Positions 1 through 6,448 of a stretch of 9,141 bases of DNA are shown piece after piece. This DNA comes from Caryophanales bacterium UBA1231. GTDB taxonomy: Bacteria; Bacillota_I; Bacilli_A; ML615J-28; CAG-313. Within the stretch, counting starts at the first letter, position 1. Each line of letters starts with the position of its first letter. The stretch covers positions 2,199 to 11,339 of the forward strand of contig DBWT01000020.1 of NCBI GenBank assembly GCA_002309035.1. Direction: 5' to 3'. Position numbers and translations under genes: made by a program. The notes below the pieces were generated by a model, which was not told the origin of the DNA, made no database searches, and saw only the letters and a list, made by a program, of their open reading frames with translations.

Positions 1-1257
1 AAAGCTTTAACAATGATTCCTATTGAAGAAGCTGATGATGAAATTAAACAAGCTAAATACTTCTTTAATAATGTAACTTATAAAGATAATTTAGTAGATA
101 AATTCTCAAATGCTAAAAACTCACAATTTGCACAACCATTATTTGAATTTAGTGGTGCTTGTGGTGGATGTGGTGAAACTCCATATGTTAAACTTGCAAC
201 ACAGTTATTCGGTGAAAGAATGGTTATCGCTAATGCTACTGGTTGTTCATCAATTTATGGTGGATCATTCCCAGCTAGTCCATATACAACAAATAAAGAA
301 GGTAAAGGTCCTGCTTGGGCTAATTCACTATTCGAAGACAATGCTGAATTTGGTTTTGGTATGAAAGCGGCTGACTCTGCTTTAAGAGATCATTTAGCAG
401 TAGTTATGGAACAAGCATTAGAACAAGGCACTTGTGATGAAAAAGTTAAAGAACTATTTGAAAAATGGTTACAAAATAGAGAAGATGCAAGAATCACTAA
501 AGAAGTAAGAGATGAACTTGTACCTCTACTTGAACAAAAGAAAGAATGTGCAACTGCTCAAGAAATCTTAGAATTCAAGAACTATCTTGTTAAGAGAAGT
601 CAATGGATCTTTGGTGGTGACGGTTGGGCTTACGATATCGGTTACGGAGGCTTAGACCACGTTATCGCTAATAATGAAGATGTTAATATCCTAGTTCTAG
701 ATACAGAAGTATATTCTAATACTGGTGGTCAATCATCTAAATCTAGTCCAACAGCTTCTATAGCAAAATTCACAGCTGCTGGTAAACATGGTAAGAAGAA
801 AGACTTAGCTTCTATAGCAATGAGTTATGGACATGTATATGTAGCATATGTTGCTCATGGTGCAAGCCAAGCACAACTTCTAAAAGCTATGAAAGAAGCT
901 GAAAGCTATCCAGGACCATCTCTAATCATTGCTTATGCACCATGTATTAACCATGGTCTAAAACGTGGTATGGGTAAAGCACAAGAACAAGCAAAACTTG
1001 CTGTTGAATGTGGTTATTGGACACTACTTAGATATGATCCAAGATTAGCTCAAGAAGGTAAGAATCCACTAGTTGTTGATTCTAAAGAACCTGATTGGGA
1101 TAAATATGATGAATATCTAATGAGTGAAACTAGATATGCTCAATTAAAGACTATTAATCCTGCAGAAGCTGAAAAACTTCTTGCACAAAACAAACTTGAA
1201 GCACAAAAGAGATACAATAATTATCAAAGAATGCTTAAAGTTGAATACAAAAATTAG
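1..1257 (+). CDS. nifJ: Pyruvate:ferredoxin (flavodoxin) oxidoreductase, C-terminal part (5' end outside window)
   Basis: Catalyses CoA-dependent oxidation of pyruvate to acetyl-CoA and CO2 in the cytosol, passing electrons to ferredoxin or flavodoxin; typical of anaerobic metabolism. The frame is open from base 1, so the Met at 13 is internal and the start is missing. The 418 visible codons are about the last third of a family that is usually near 1170-1200 residues. They hold the thiamine diphosphate domain: GDGWAYDIGYGGLDH from base 616, with the Mg/TPP-binding Asp at 619 and the partner SNTGGQ near 715-732. All four cysteines expected for the proximal 4Fe-4S cluster are present: CGGC at 160-171 (two Cys), TGC at 244-246, and APC at 943-945. 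The CxxC-to-third-Cys spacing is 25 residues, as I recall for the Desulfovibrio enzyme. No break or frameshift is seen. A terminator follows directly, so it ends its transcription unit. Confidence 0.97.
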   Translation, partial: KALTMIPIEEADDEIKQAKYFFNNVTYKDNLVDKFSNAKNSQFAQPLFEFSGACGGCGETPYVKLATQLFGERMVIANATGCSSIYGGSFPASPYTTNKEGKGPAWANSLFEDNAEFGFGMKAADSALRDHLAVVMEQALEQGTCDEKVKELFEKWLQNREDARITKEVRDELVPLLEQKKECATAQEILEFKNYLVKRSQWIFGGDGWAYDIGYGGLDHVIANNEDVNILVLDTEVYSNTGGQSSKSSPTASIAKFTAAGKHGKKKDLASIAMSYGHVYVAYVAHGASQAQLLKAMKEAESYPGPSLIIAYAPCINHGLKRGMGKAQEQAKLAVECGYWTLLRYDPRLAQEGKNPLVVDSKEPDWDKYDEYLMSETRYAQLKTINPAEAEKLLAQNKLEAQKRYNNYQRMLKVEYKN

Positions 1258-1276
1258 GTTTAATAATTATAGTTAT

Positions 1277-1308
1277 AAAGGTGGTATCAAATGATACCGC
1301 CTTTTATT
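1277..1308 (+). terminator. Intrinsic terminator of nifJ
   Basis: GGTGGTATC (1280-1288), loop AAAT, then GATACCGCC (1293-1301), with one U-G pair. Flanking AAA/TTT pairs extend the stem, and a T-rich tail follows. It lies about 20 bases after the nifJ stop and separates nifJ from the LytTR operon. Confidence 0.92.
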
Positions 1309-1389
1309 AATCTTTAAAAAAATTTGTAGTAATATTAATTAACAAATTTTATAATTATCTATTATGTAGTAAAATATGTAGTAGTGTTA

Positions 1390-1418
1390 ACCGAATAGTA
1401 AAAAAAATTACCGCTTAC
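1390..1418 (+). promoter_or_regulatory. Candidate LytTR operator: two ACCGnnTA direct repeats
   Basis: ACCGAATAG (1390-1398) and ACCGCTTAC (1410-1418) share ACCGnnTA and start 20 bp apart, close to two helical turns. LytTR-domain regulators (AgrA, ComE and LytTR/membrane-inhibitor pairs) are known to bind 9-bp direct repeats with about 12 bp between them; here the gap is 11 bp. The pair lies just upstream of the start of the LytTR gene. A possible -10 box TATCAT (1444-1449) has only A residues where its -35 should be (1421-1426), which fits activator dependence. That it is the LytTR protein's own site is inference. Confidence 0.42.
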
Positions 1419-1461
1419 GCAAAAAATATTGTTTTTTTGGTTATATCATAATAAAATAATA

Positions 1462-1468
1462 AAGGAGG
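1462..1468 (+). promoter_or_regulatory. Ribosome binding site fixing a GTG start
   Basis: AAGGAGG sits 6 bases before GTG at 1475. No in-frame ATG lies near, so this site decides the non-ATG start of the LytTR gene. Confidence 0.85.
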
Positions 1469-1474
1469 TTTGAG

Positions 1475-1936
1475 GTGGCTATTAAGTTTAAATTTGTTCA
1501 TGATGAGGCAATTGATGATGTTGAAATAATTATCAAAGCCAAATCACAAAATAAAGATGTAGAAAAAATATTAAATGCTTTAAGTGATACACTTGTTAAT
1601 AAAAAAGTAATAGAATTAAATGAAATGTATAATGATATTGACATTAATGATATTATTATCATATCTAAGCAAGATAGATATTTGTTTATTAAAACTGTTA
1701 ATGGTAAATATGTTATCAATCAACCGCTTTACAAAATGGAAGAAGTATTAGATAAAACGTGGTTTGTTAAAATTTCTCAATCTGAGATTGTAAATTTAAA
1801 ATACGTTAAGAAATGGAATTTTGATAAAGGTGGTATTATTTTGATTGAATTATCTGATGGTACTACTTCATATACTTCAAGACGTTGTGCATCACATATT
1901 AAAGAAATATTAAAGAAAGGGGGAAACCAAAAATGA
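1475..1936 (+). CDS. LytTR-domain DNA-binding transcriptional regulator
   Basis: A 153-residue cytosolic regulator with no receiver domain. Residues about 1-48 form a short N-terminal region of unknown role. Residues about 50-148 match the LytTR DNA-binding fold: the hallmark FVKISQSEIVNL at 97-108 (family pattern F-x-R/K-I-S-x-S-E-I/V-V-N-L) and the later TSYTSRR near 131-137. The start is GTG, chosen from the AAGGAGG six bases upstream. The TGA stop overlaps the next ATG (ATGA), so translation is coupled to the DUF3021 membrane protein. LytTR-only proteins paired with DUF3021 or similar small membrane proteins are known in Firmicutes; the membrane partner is believed to hold the regulator inactive. 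Here the third gene is a large lipoprotein, which is the obvious regulated target. The signal sensed cannot be told from sequence. Confidence 0.92.
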   Translation: MAIKFKFVHDEAIDDVEIIIKAKSQNKDVEKILNALSDTLVNKKVIELNEMYNDIDINDIIIISKQDRYLFIKTVNGKYVINQPLYKMEEVLDKTWFVKISQSEIVNLKYVKKWNFDKGGIILIELSDGTTSYTSRRCASHIKEILKKGGNQK

Positions 1937-2406
1937 AAAGAAAAATAGTTAAAAGATTAGTTTTAGGTTTTATTCTTGGTGTTACTATTTGTTATTCAAT
2001 TTCATTTATTATCTTTTTGTGTCAAAAAGAAATAAGAGTTTTATCAAGTATGCTTGAAAATAATTTAGGTATTATATTTGGAAATATAGTTCAAATATTA
2101 GTAACTGGAATATTTGGTATGATTTGTTTTGGTGGGACATTATTTTATGATATTGAATCTTGGGGATTATTCAGGGCAACATTATGCCATTATCTTGGTA
2201 TAGTAATTGGCTATTTTATCGCTTCATTTGCTTTGGGTTGGTATCCTTTCACTTGGTTTAGTGTTTTATTTATATTCTGTTTTATGACGATTGGCTTTTT
2301 CATAATTTGGGCAATTATTTATTTTAGATATAAAAAAGAAATTAAAGAACTTAATGAAAACCTTGAAAAATACAGGGAGGAAAAATTAAATGAAAAAGAT
2401 GAATAA
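1933..2406 (+). CDS. DUF3021 family four-helix membrane protein, likely partner of the LytTR regulator
   Basis: A 157-residue integral membrane protein with four predicted helices at about residues 9-30, 46-72, 82-103 and 107-131, then a charged, probably cytosolic tail (132-157, rich in K/E, likely helical). The segment DIESWGLFRATLCHYLG (73-89), with E, W and H before the third helix, fits my memory of the DUF3021 signature. The ATG overlaps the LytTR stop by four bases and has AAAGGGGG upstream (1916-1923). Its own 3' end overlaps the lipoprotein start by 17 bases, so all three genes form one tightly coupled unit. By analogy with LytTR/membrane-inhibitor pairs, it probably sequesters or modulates the LytTR protein at the membrane. 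That function is inferred from family and context. Confidence 0.87.
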   Translation: MKRKIVKRLVLGFILGVTICYSISFIIFLCQKEIRVLSSMLENNLGIIFGNIVQILVTGIFGMICFGGTLFYDIESWGLFRATLCHYLGIVIGYFIASFALGWYPFTWFSVLFIFCFMTIGFFIIWAIIYFRYKKEIKELNENLEKYREEKLNEKDE

Positions 2407-5400
2407 GATTAAATTTTGTTTTGTACTTACTATTTGTTTAATGCTTACTTTTGTTTTATGCGCGTGTGTAATAAATGATAAACCATCAAATGGTAATACT
2501 CCAGTCATTGAACCAACAGTAGAAATGACAGAAAGTTATAAATTAGCAAGAGAAGAATTCAAAAAAGTAACAGGAATAGAATTACCAGAACTTGCTGATC
2601 TAGAAGTCGATGATTTCCCATTTGAAGATGGTGATACTTCTTATTGTTTTGATATTATCGATGGTAAAAGCCTAAATTATGAAACTTATTTAGTTTTAGA
2701 ACAATTTGCGCTAAATTTACTTGGTCAAGCAGATTCGGGCTTTCCAAGGGGTGATGAAGAGACAGGAAGAACAGTTGAATGGACAATTGAATTAAGATGG
2801 TATCAATTAATGTGGGATAGTACAAATAAAGCTATTTACATTAATACATATTTAAAACAAGGTCCAGTAGATTCTGAAATGACTGAAAGCTATAGAGAAG
2901 GAAGAGAAGCCTTCTTAAGAATAGTAGGTATTTTACTTCCTGAAAAAGCAAATATTGAGTTGCTTGCATCATCAAGTTTTAGTGATACATATCACAATGC
3001 ATGCTTCGATATGCCAGGTGATCAAGCATTATACAATGAATTTTTAGCATATTTGATGCAAGCAAATGGCTTTAATCCATCTGCTTCAGATGAAGAAAGT
3101 GTTAGTTGGAATTATAATTTAACTGAAAATGGTAAATTATACAACAGATGGATTACATTAATTTATGATAAAGATAATAATGCTGTATATGTAAATGGTG
3201 GAATGAGCCAAATGTTTTTGATATCTGTAACAACAGAAAATCAAGTATCATCAGTTGAATTAATTTATAATGAAGAAGTAGTTGAAGGCAATACTGCTAA
3301 TTTAATTGAAGAATCTAATGTATCATTAAAAGCAATCCCAGGTGAATCTTATGAATTTAATGGTTGGTATGTTGATGGTGTTTTAGTAAGTACTGATAAT
3401 CCATTAAATTATGTAACAGAAGCTAAAGATGTTTGCTTTGTTGCGTTATTCGAAGAACTAGAATCAGGTATGACTGAAAGCTATAAACAAGGTAGACAAC
3501 AATTCTATCAAATATCTAATTTATTATTACCAGAAATTGAAGATGTAGAATTAAGTGATGAATCATCTTTTAATGTTGATAAAAAGAGTGCTAGATTTGT
3601 TGTTGAAATTATAGATGGACTTTATGATGCACTTGTAGCAGGCTTAAAAGAAGAAATGACTAAATACCCATTAGCTGATAATAATAATCATCACGAAGAA
3701 GAAGGTTTTATGATTTTCTGGGAATGGGATTATGAAGATGGCGGAAGATTCCATAAAGTGACTATTTGGGCTCAAAAAGATCGAAATACAATTGAAGTTG
3801 GTTATGTATTTAGAGATTATTTCACTCTTACTTTAACCGCAACAGAAGGTGGTTCAGTTGAATTAAGACGTTCTGGCAGACCAGATGATGATAATATTCT
3901 TCATGCATGTACTGGTACATATGTTGATTTATATGCAACATCAAGTGAGGGATTTGAATTTGATGGTTGGTATATTGATGGTGTTTTACTTGATACAGAA
4001 GAACATATTGATTATAAAATTATAGAAGATATTGAAATTCAAGGTGTGTTTGCTGAATTACAATCTAATATGACGGATAGTTACAAAGCTGCAAGAGAAA
4101 ACATATATCAAATGTCAGAATTACTTCTTCCACAATATGAAAATGTTGAAGCAACAAACAGTGTTTTTGCTGAAGGTGAAGAAGGCACTCATACTGATGA
4201 GGCACAAACACAATTGGTTTTCACATCTAGCGAATTAGCACTTGCTGGATATAATGAAATTAAACAATTACTTGTTGCTGCTTATGGTGTTCCTGCAATG
4301 GCTGATGAAGGTGAATCAATGTTAATGCTTCAATGGTCGGTATTATTCCAAGATGCACCTGTTCCTTATAGAATTGAAGTAATGATGAATTATAGGGTTG
4401 ATTCAACTAGTATTAATTTTATGTGGAGAGAACAACCAATAATTAATATTACAGTTACATATGAAGGTCCTGGGGAAGCTCATGGTGTATATTTTGATAT
4501 GGTGGATGGCGACATTGTAGAAGTTCCATATACATATTATTTTGAAATAAAAGCAGCTTTCCACGGCACTTTAGTAGCAATTCCTGATGAAGGTATGCAA
4601 TTTGATGGTTGGTATGTAAATGATGAATTAGTATCAAGTGATTTAAGATTTACATTTGATTACAAAGCTCCTAATTTTACAGATATTACTTTCAAAGCAG
4701 TATTTTCAAAGCCAAAACCTGTTGAAATGACAGAAAGTTATGCTGGTGCTAGAACATCTTTAAATAATGTATCGGGTATTTTACTTCCTGAATTGGAAAC
4801 TGTAACAGCTATGTTTGAAGAATTAAGCAGTGGTCAATATATGATAGATGTAAGTGGTGCAACAGATGCTATCTTTACAACAATCAAAGATGCATTCACT
4901 TCACAAACAAATATAAATCCATCTCAAAATGAATTTAATATGGATGTTTGGGATTTCACTAGTTTAATGGATGGTGAGACAACGGCACAACTTAGATGTT
5001 TCTTTGATAGCGGACTAGTTGTGATTTTCTATGAAGAATTTGTTGAAGAATCAGATGTAACTGAAAGTTATGCGAAAGCCAGAGATGAATTTTATGCAGT
5101 AACTGGTGTGATGCTTCCAGATATGGAAGGATTAGAGGTAGATGAATATCCATATAATGAAGGTGATACTTCATATTGTTTCGATATTACATCTGGTGAT
5201 AATTTAAGTTATGATACATTTGAAGCTTTTTTAGCATTCTTTGATGAGGAATTGTCTTCTTGGATGAAAGAAGAATTTAGTGATGGAGGTTATTCAAACA
5301 TTAATTATACTAGTGTAACAGGTGACTGGATTGGTTTAATTTGGGATTCATATAATAGTGCAGTTTACATTAATGCATTAATGAGTGATGTATCAGTATA

Positions 5401-5722
5401 TGATACATTTAGTGATGCAAGAATTGCTTTAGAATCAATCAATGGTGTTACAATACCAGAATATGAAAATGTAACACTTGAATGGTGTTCATTCAAAGAA
5501 GATGGAACTGAAACTACATTTGGTTTTTCAAGTGAGAATTTTAGTGAATCTACATACAGTGATATAGAAGCCATATTTAATGATTTATTTGGTGAATATA
5601 CATCAAAAGATGAAAACGATGGATATATTGATACGTATTGGTCATCAGATGCATATAATTATAGCGTATCTTGGGATCCAAATGGTCATACAATTGATAT
5701 TAATATGACAACAAATCATTAA
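2390..5722 (+). CDS. Large mosaic repeat lipoprotein: seven copies of an unrecognised ~110-aa domain with three InlB-like domains
   Basis: A 1110-residue exported protein. A K-rich start, a hydrophobic stretch (9-23) and lipobox LCAC with Cys26 mark a lipoprotein signal, so the mature protein should be tethered to the outer face of the membrane. A short linker (27-45) leads to seven copies of one domain, starting at residues 46, 164, 361, 561, 780, 890 and 1003. Each opens with a variant of MTESYxxARExFxxxTGIxLPE and usually closes with WDxxNxAxYIN. Between copies 2/3, 3/4 and 4/5 lie ~85-97-residue domains with F(D/N)GWY, resembling InlB B-type/Listeria-Bacteroides repeats. The mature part is strongly acidic. 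No LPXTG or C-terminal membrane anchor is present. The start at 2390 has AGGGAGG nine bases upstream; Met4 is a weaker alternative. It is the last gene of the LytTR-DUF3021 operon. I do not recognise the seven-copy domain; adhesion or ligand binding at the surface is a guess from architecture. Confidence 0.93.
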   Translation: MKKMNKIKFCFVLTICLMLTFVLCACVINDKPSNGNTPVIEPTVEMTESYKLAREEFKKVTGIELPELADLEVDDFPFEDGDTSYCFDIIDGKSLNYETYLVLEQFALNLLGQADSGFPRGDEETGRTVEWTIELRWYQLMWDSTNKAIYINTYLKQGPVDSEMTESYREGREAFLRIVGILLPEKANIELLASSSFSDTYHNACFDMPGDQALYNEFLAYLMQANGFNPSASDEESVSWNYNLTENGKLYNRWITLIYDKDNNAVYVNGGMSQMFLISVTTENQVSSVELIYNEEVVEGNTANLIEESNVSLKAIPGESYEFNGWYVDGVLVSTDNPLNYVTEAKDVCFVALFEELESGMTESYKQGRQQFYQISNLLLPEIEDVELSDESSFNVDKKSARFVVEIIDGLYDALVAGLKEEMTKYPLADNNNHHEEEGFMIFWEWDYEDGGRFHKVTIWAQKDRNTIEVGYVFRDYFTLTLTATEGGSVELRRSGRPDDDNILHACTGTYVDLYATSSEGFEFDGWYIDGVLLDTEEHIDYKIIEDIEIQGVFAELQSNMTDSYKAARENIYQMSELLLPQYENVEATNSVFAEGEEGTHTDEAQTQLVFTSSELALAGYNEIKQLLVAAYGVPAMADEGESMLMLQWSVLFQDAPVPYRIEVMMNYRVDSTSINFMWREQPIINITVTYEGPGEAHGVYFDMVDGDIVEVPYTYYFEIKAAFHGTLVAIPDEGMQFDGWYVNDELVSSDLRFTFDYKAPNFTDITFKAVFSKPKPVEMTESYAGARTSLNNVSGILLPELETVTAMFEELSSGQYMIDVSGATDAIFTTIKDAFTSQTNINPSQNEFNMDVWDFTSLMDGETTAQLRCFFDSGLVVIFYEEFVEESDVTESYAKARDEFYAVTGVMLPDMEGLEVDEYPYNEGDTSYCFDITSGDNLSYDTFEAFLAFFDEELSSWMKEEFSDGGYSNINYTSVTGDWIGLIWDSYNSAVYINALMSDVSVYDTFSDARIALESINGVTIPEYENVTLEWCSFKEDGTETTFGFSSENFSESTYSDIEAIFNDLFGEYTSKDENDGYIDTYWSSDAYNYSVSWDPNGHTIDINMTTNH
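2525..2878 (+). repeat. Lipoprotein domain copy R1
   Basis: Residues 46-163. It opens MTESYKLAREEFKKVTGIEL, has GDTSYCFDI in the middle and closes MWDSTNKAIYIN. Copy R6 is its closest relative. Confidence 0.85.
2879..3211 (+). repeat. Lipoprotein domain copy R2
   Basis: Residues 164-274. It opens MTESYREGREAFLRIVGILL, has NACFDM where R1 has SYCFDI, and closes IYDKDNNAVYVN. It follows R1 directly. Confidence 0.85.
3212..3469 (+). repeat. InlB-like domain B1 in the lipoprotein
   Basis: Residues 275-360, mostly beta-prone, with AIPGESYEFNGWYVDGVLVS around the GWY at 325-327 and a closing CFVALFEE. This matches the pattern of divergent InlB B-repeat (beta-grasp) domains. Confidence 0.72.
3470..3814 (+). 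repeat. Lipoprotein domain copy R3
   Basis: Residues 361-475. It opens MTESYKQGRQQFYQISNLLL. The C-terminal WD-N-YIN motif has drifted to VTIWAQKDRNTIEV. Confidence 0.8.
3815..4069 (+). repeat. InlB-like domain B2 in the lipoprotein
   Basis: Residues 476-560: LTLTATEGGSVEL, then EGFEFDGWYIDGVLLD (GWY at 526-528), then IQGVFAE. Bases 3964-3988 match B1 bases 3361-3385 at 24 of 25 positions, so the two are recent duplicates or have recombined. Confidence 0.78.
4070..4435 (+). repeat. Lipoprotein domain copy R4
   Basis: Residues 561-682, the longest copy. It opens MTDSYKAARENIYQMSELLL and carries an extra acidic stretch (AEGEEGTHTDE) after the first helix. The C-terminal motif is weak. Confidence 0.75.
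4436..4726 (+). repeat. InlB-like domain B3 in the lipoprotein
   Basis: Residues 683-779: starts ITVTYEGPGEAHG, has EGMQFDGWYVNDELVS (GWY at 740-742) and ends ITFKAVFSKPKPV. It is longer than B1 and B2, with an inserted stretch before the GWY. Confidence 0.75.
4727..5056 (+). repeat. Lipoprotein domain copy R5
   Basis: Residues 780-889. It opens MTESYAGARTSLNNVSGILL and is divergent at the C-terminal end (CFFDSGLVVIFYEE). No InlB-like domain separates it from R6. Confidence 0.8.
5057..5395 (+). repeat. Lipoprotein domain copy R6
   Basis: Residues 890-1002. It opens VTESYAKARDEFYAVTGVML, with GDTSYCFDI and IWDSYNSAVYIN. It is nearly R1-like; bases 5162-5188 match 2630-2656 at 25 of 27 positions. 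Confidence 0.85.
5396..5719 (+). repeat. Lipoprotein domain copy R7 (most divergent, C-terminal)
   Basis: Residues 1003-1110. It opens VYDTFSDARIALESINGVTI, has an IPEYENV match to LPExExV, and ends VSWDPNGHTIDIN just before the stop. Confidence 0.72.
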
Positions 5723-5725
5723 GAT

Positions 5726-5750
5726 AAGGGACTTATTTAGTCCCTTTTTT
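5726..5750 (+). terminator. Intrinsic terminator of the LytTR-DUF3021-lipoprotein operon
   Basis: AAGGGAC (5726-5732), loop TTATTTA, GTCCCTT (5740-5746), continuing into a run of six T (5745-5750). It lies three bases after the lipoprotein stop. Confidence 0.92.
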
Positions 5751-5764
5751 CTTATATCAAAGAT

Positions 5765-5793
5765 AATACGTTGATTAATTTCAACGTATTTTT
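5765..5793 (+). terminator. Perfect 10-bp inverted repeat, possible backup terminator or operator
   Basis: AATACGTTGA (5765-5774), loop TTAATT, TCAACGTATT (5781-5790), then TTT. It could be a second, weaker terminator behind the one ending at 5750. Its position 22 bases before the yhbD promoter also allows a regulatory site. Confidence 0.5.
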
Positions 5794-5814
5794 AACATTA
5801 TTTTATCAAAACTA

Positions 5815-5843
5815 TTGACAACGTAACAATGTTATACTATAAT
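5815..5843 (+). promoter_or_regulatory. Near-perfect housekeeping (sigma-A type) promoter of the yhbD-bactofilin operon
   Basis: TTGACA (5815-5820), 17-bp spacer, TATAAT (5838-5843): consensus at both boxes. An odd palindrome TAACA-A-TGTTA (5824-5834) lies inside the spacer and could be an operator where a repressor blocks polymerase. The expected transcript start is near 5850, with GGGAGG (5861-5866) before the ATG at 5875. Confidence 0.9.
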
Positions 5844-5874
5844 GATGTTGTATTTATTAAGGGAGGCATAAATA

Positions 5875-6438
5875 ATGATTTCCAAAAAGGATTTGTTAGT
5901 TAAAATGAACATCTCTTATGGACAATTATATCGTTGGAAAAGAGAGGGCTTAATTCCCGATGAATGGTTTGTTAAACAAAGTGTCCCAAGCGGGCAAGAA
6001 ACATTTTTTGATGAAACTTTAATCATTCCTCGAATTGAACAAATCTTAGGATATAAAGATAAATATCAACTTGATGAAATGAAAGATATCTTTTCTAAAG
6101 ATAATGATGTCAATTATAATTTTAAGAAAGCATTAAATCTTGATATTATTGATCCATATTTTTTAAAGATATATCTTAAAGATAGGCACAATGTTTCAAT
6201 CACGGAACTAGCTGTAATATATATATTAACAGAAGCTGATGAATACATTGATAGTATTAATTATTTAAAAGAAGACTATACTAAAGTAAATAAAAATGAT
6301 ATTGTATATATATTAGAATATGATGATGATTATTTTATGTTGATTGCTAACAACAATTTAATTATTGATCATCAGTTTAATATATATAAACAATACAAAA
6401 TTGAAGAAGCTATTTTAAAAATAGCATCATTGATATAA
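5875..6438 (+). CDS. yhbD: YhbD-like regulator (DUF4004, MerR-type HTH)
   Basis: A 187-residue probable DNA-binding protein. The N-terminal ~45 residues form a MerR-like winged HTH with SYGQLYRWKREGLIPDEWF (14-32) and SGQETFF (39-45), which closely match B. subtilis YhbD as I remember it. The rest (about 46-187) is an alpha-rich, acidic region with a weakly conserved C-terminus; no effector-binding motif is evident. The start ATG has GGGAGG eight bases upstream and follows a consensus promoter, so it heads a four-gene unit. The bactofilin-like gene begins ten bases after its stop. In B. subtilis, yhbD precedes the bactofilin genes yhbE and yhbF, so the pairing is conserved. Autoregulation through the palindrome in its promoter spacer is plausible but unproven. 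Confidence 0.87.
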   Translation: MISKKDLLVKMNISYGQLYRWKREGLIPDEWFVKQSVPSGQETFFDETLIIPRIEQILGYKDKYQLDEMKDIFSKDNDVNYNFKKALNLDIIDPYFLKIYLKDRHNVSITELAVIYILTEADEYIDSINYLKEDYTKVNKNDIVYILEYDDDYFMLIANNNLIIDHQFNIYKQYKIEEAILKIASLI

Positions 6439-6448
6439 GGAGTATTAT

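Noticed and set aside
110..364. 84-codon open frame overlapping nifJ
   Set aside because: It lies wholly inside the well-supported nifJ frame, has low-complexity composition and no ribosome binding site.
1429..1457. TTGTTT-17-TAAAAT as the LytTR operon promoter
   Set aside because: The boxes look fair, but the transcript would start inside the AAGGAGG ribosome binding site, so it could not serve the GTG start well.
1498..1719. Open frame on the - strand across the LytTR gene
   Set aside because: A shadow of the LytTR coding frame; no ribosome binding site or promoter on that strand.
1933..1936. TGA read as Trp (Mycoplasma-type code)
   Set aside because: TGA ends the LytTR gene exactly at an ATGA overlap with a well-placed ribosome binding site, and Trp is TGG throughout, so the standard code fits.
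4455..5574. Three short - strand open frames (4455-4637, 4992-5174, 5365-5574) under the lipoprotein gene
   Set aside because: His/Leu-rich mirror translations of the acidic repeat gene, with no start signals.
2390..5722. Repeats as a CRISPR or DNA satellite array
   Set aside because: The repeats are protein domains of 110 or so codons in one open frame, with drift at DNA level, not short identical repeats with spacers.
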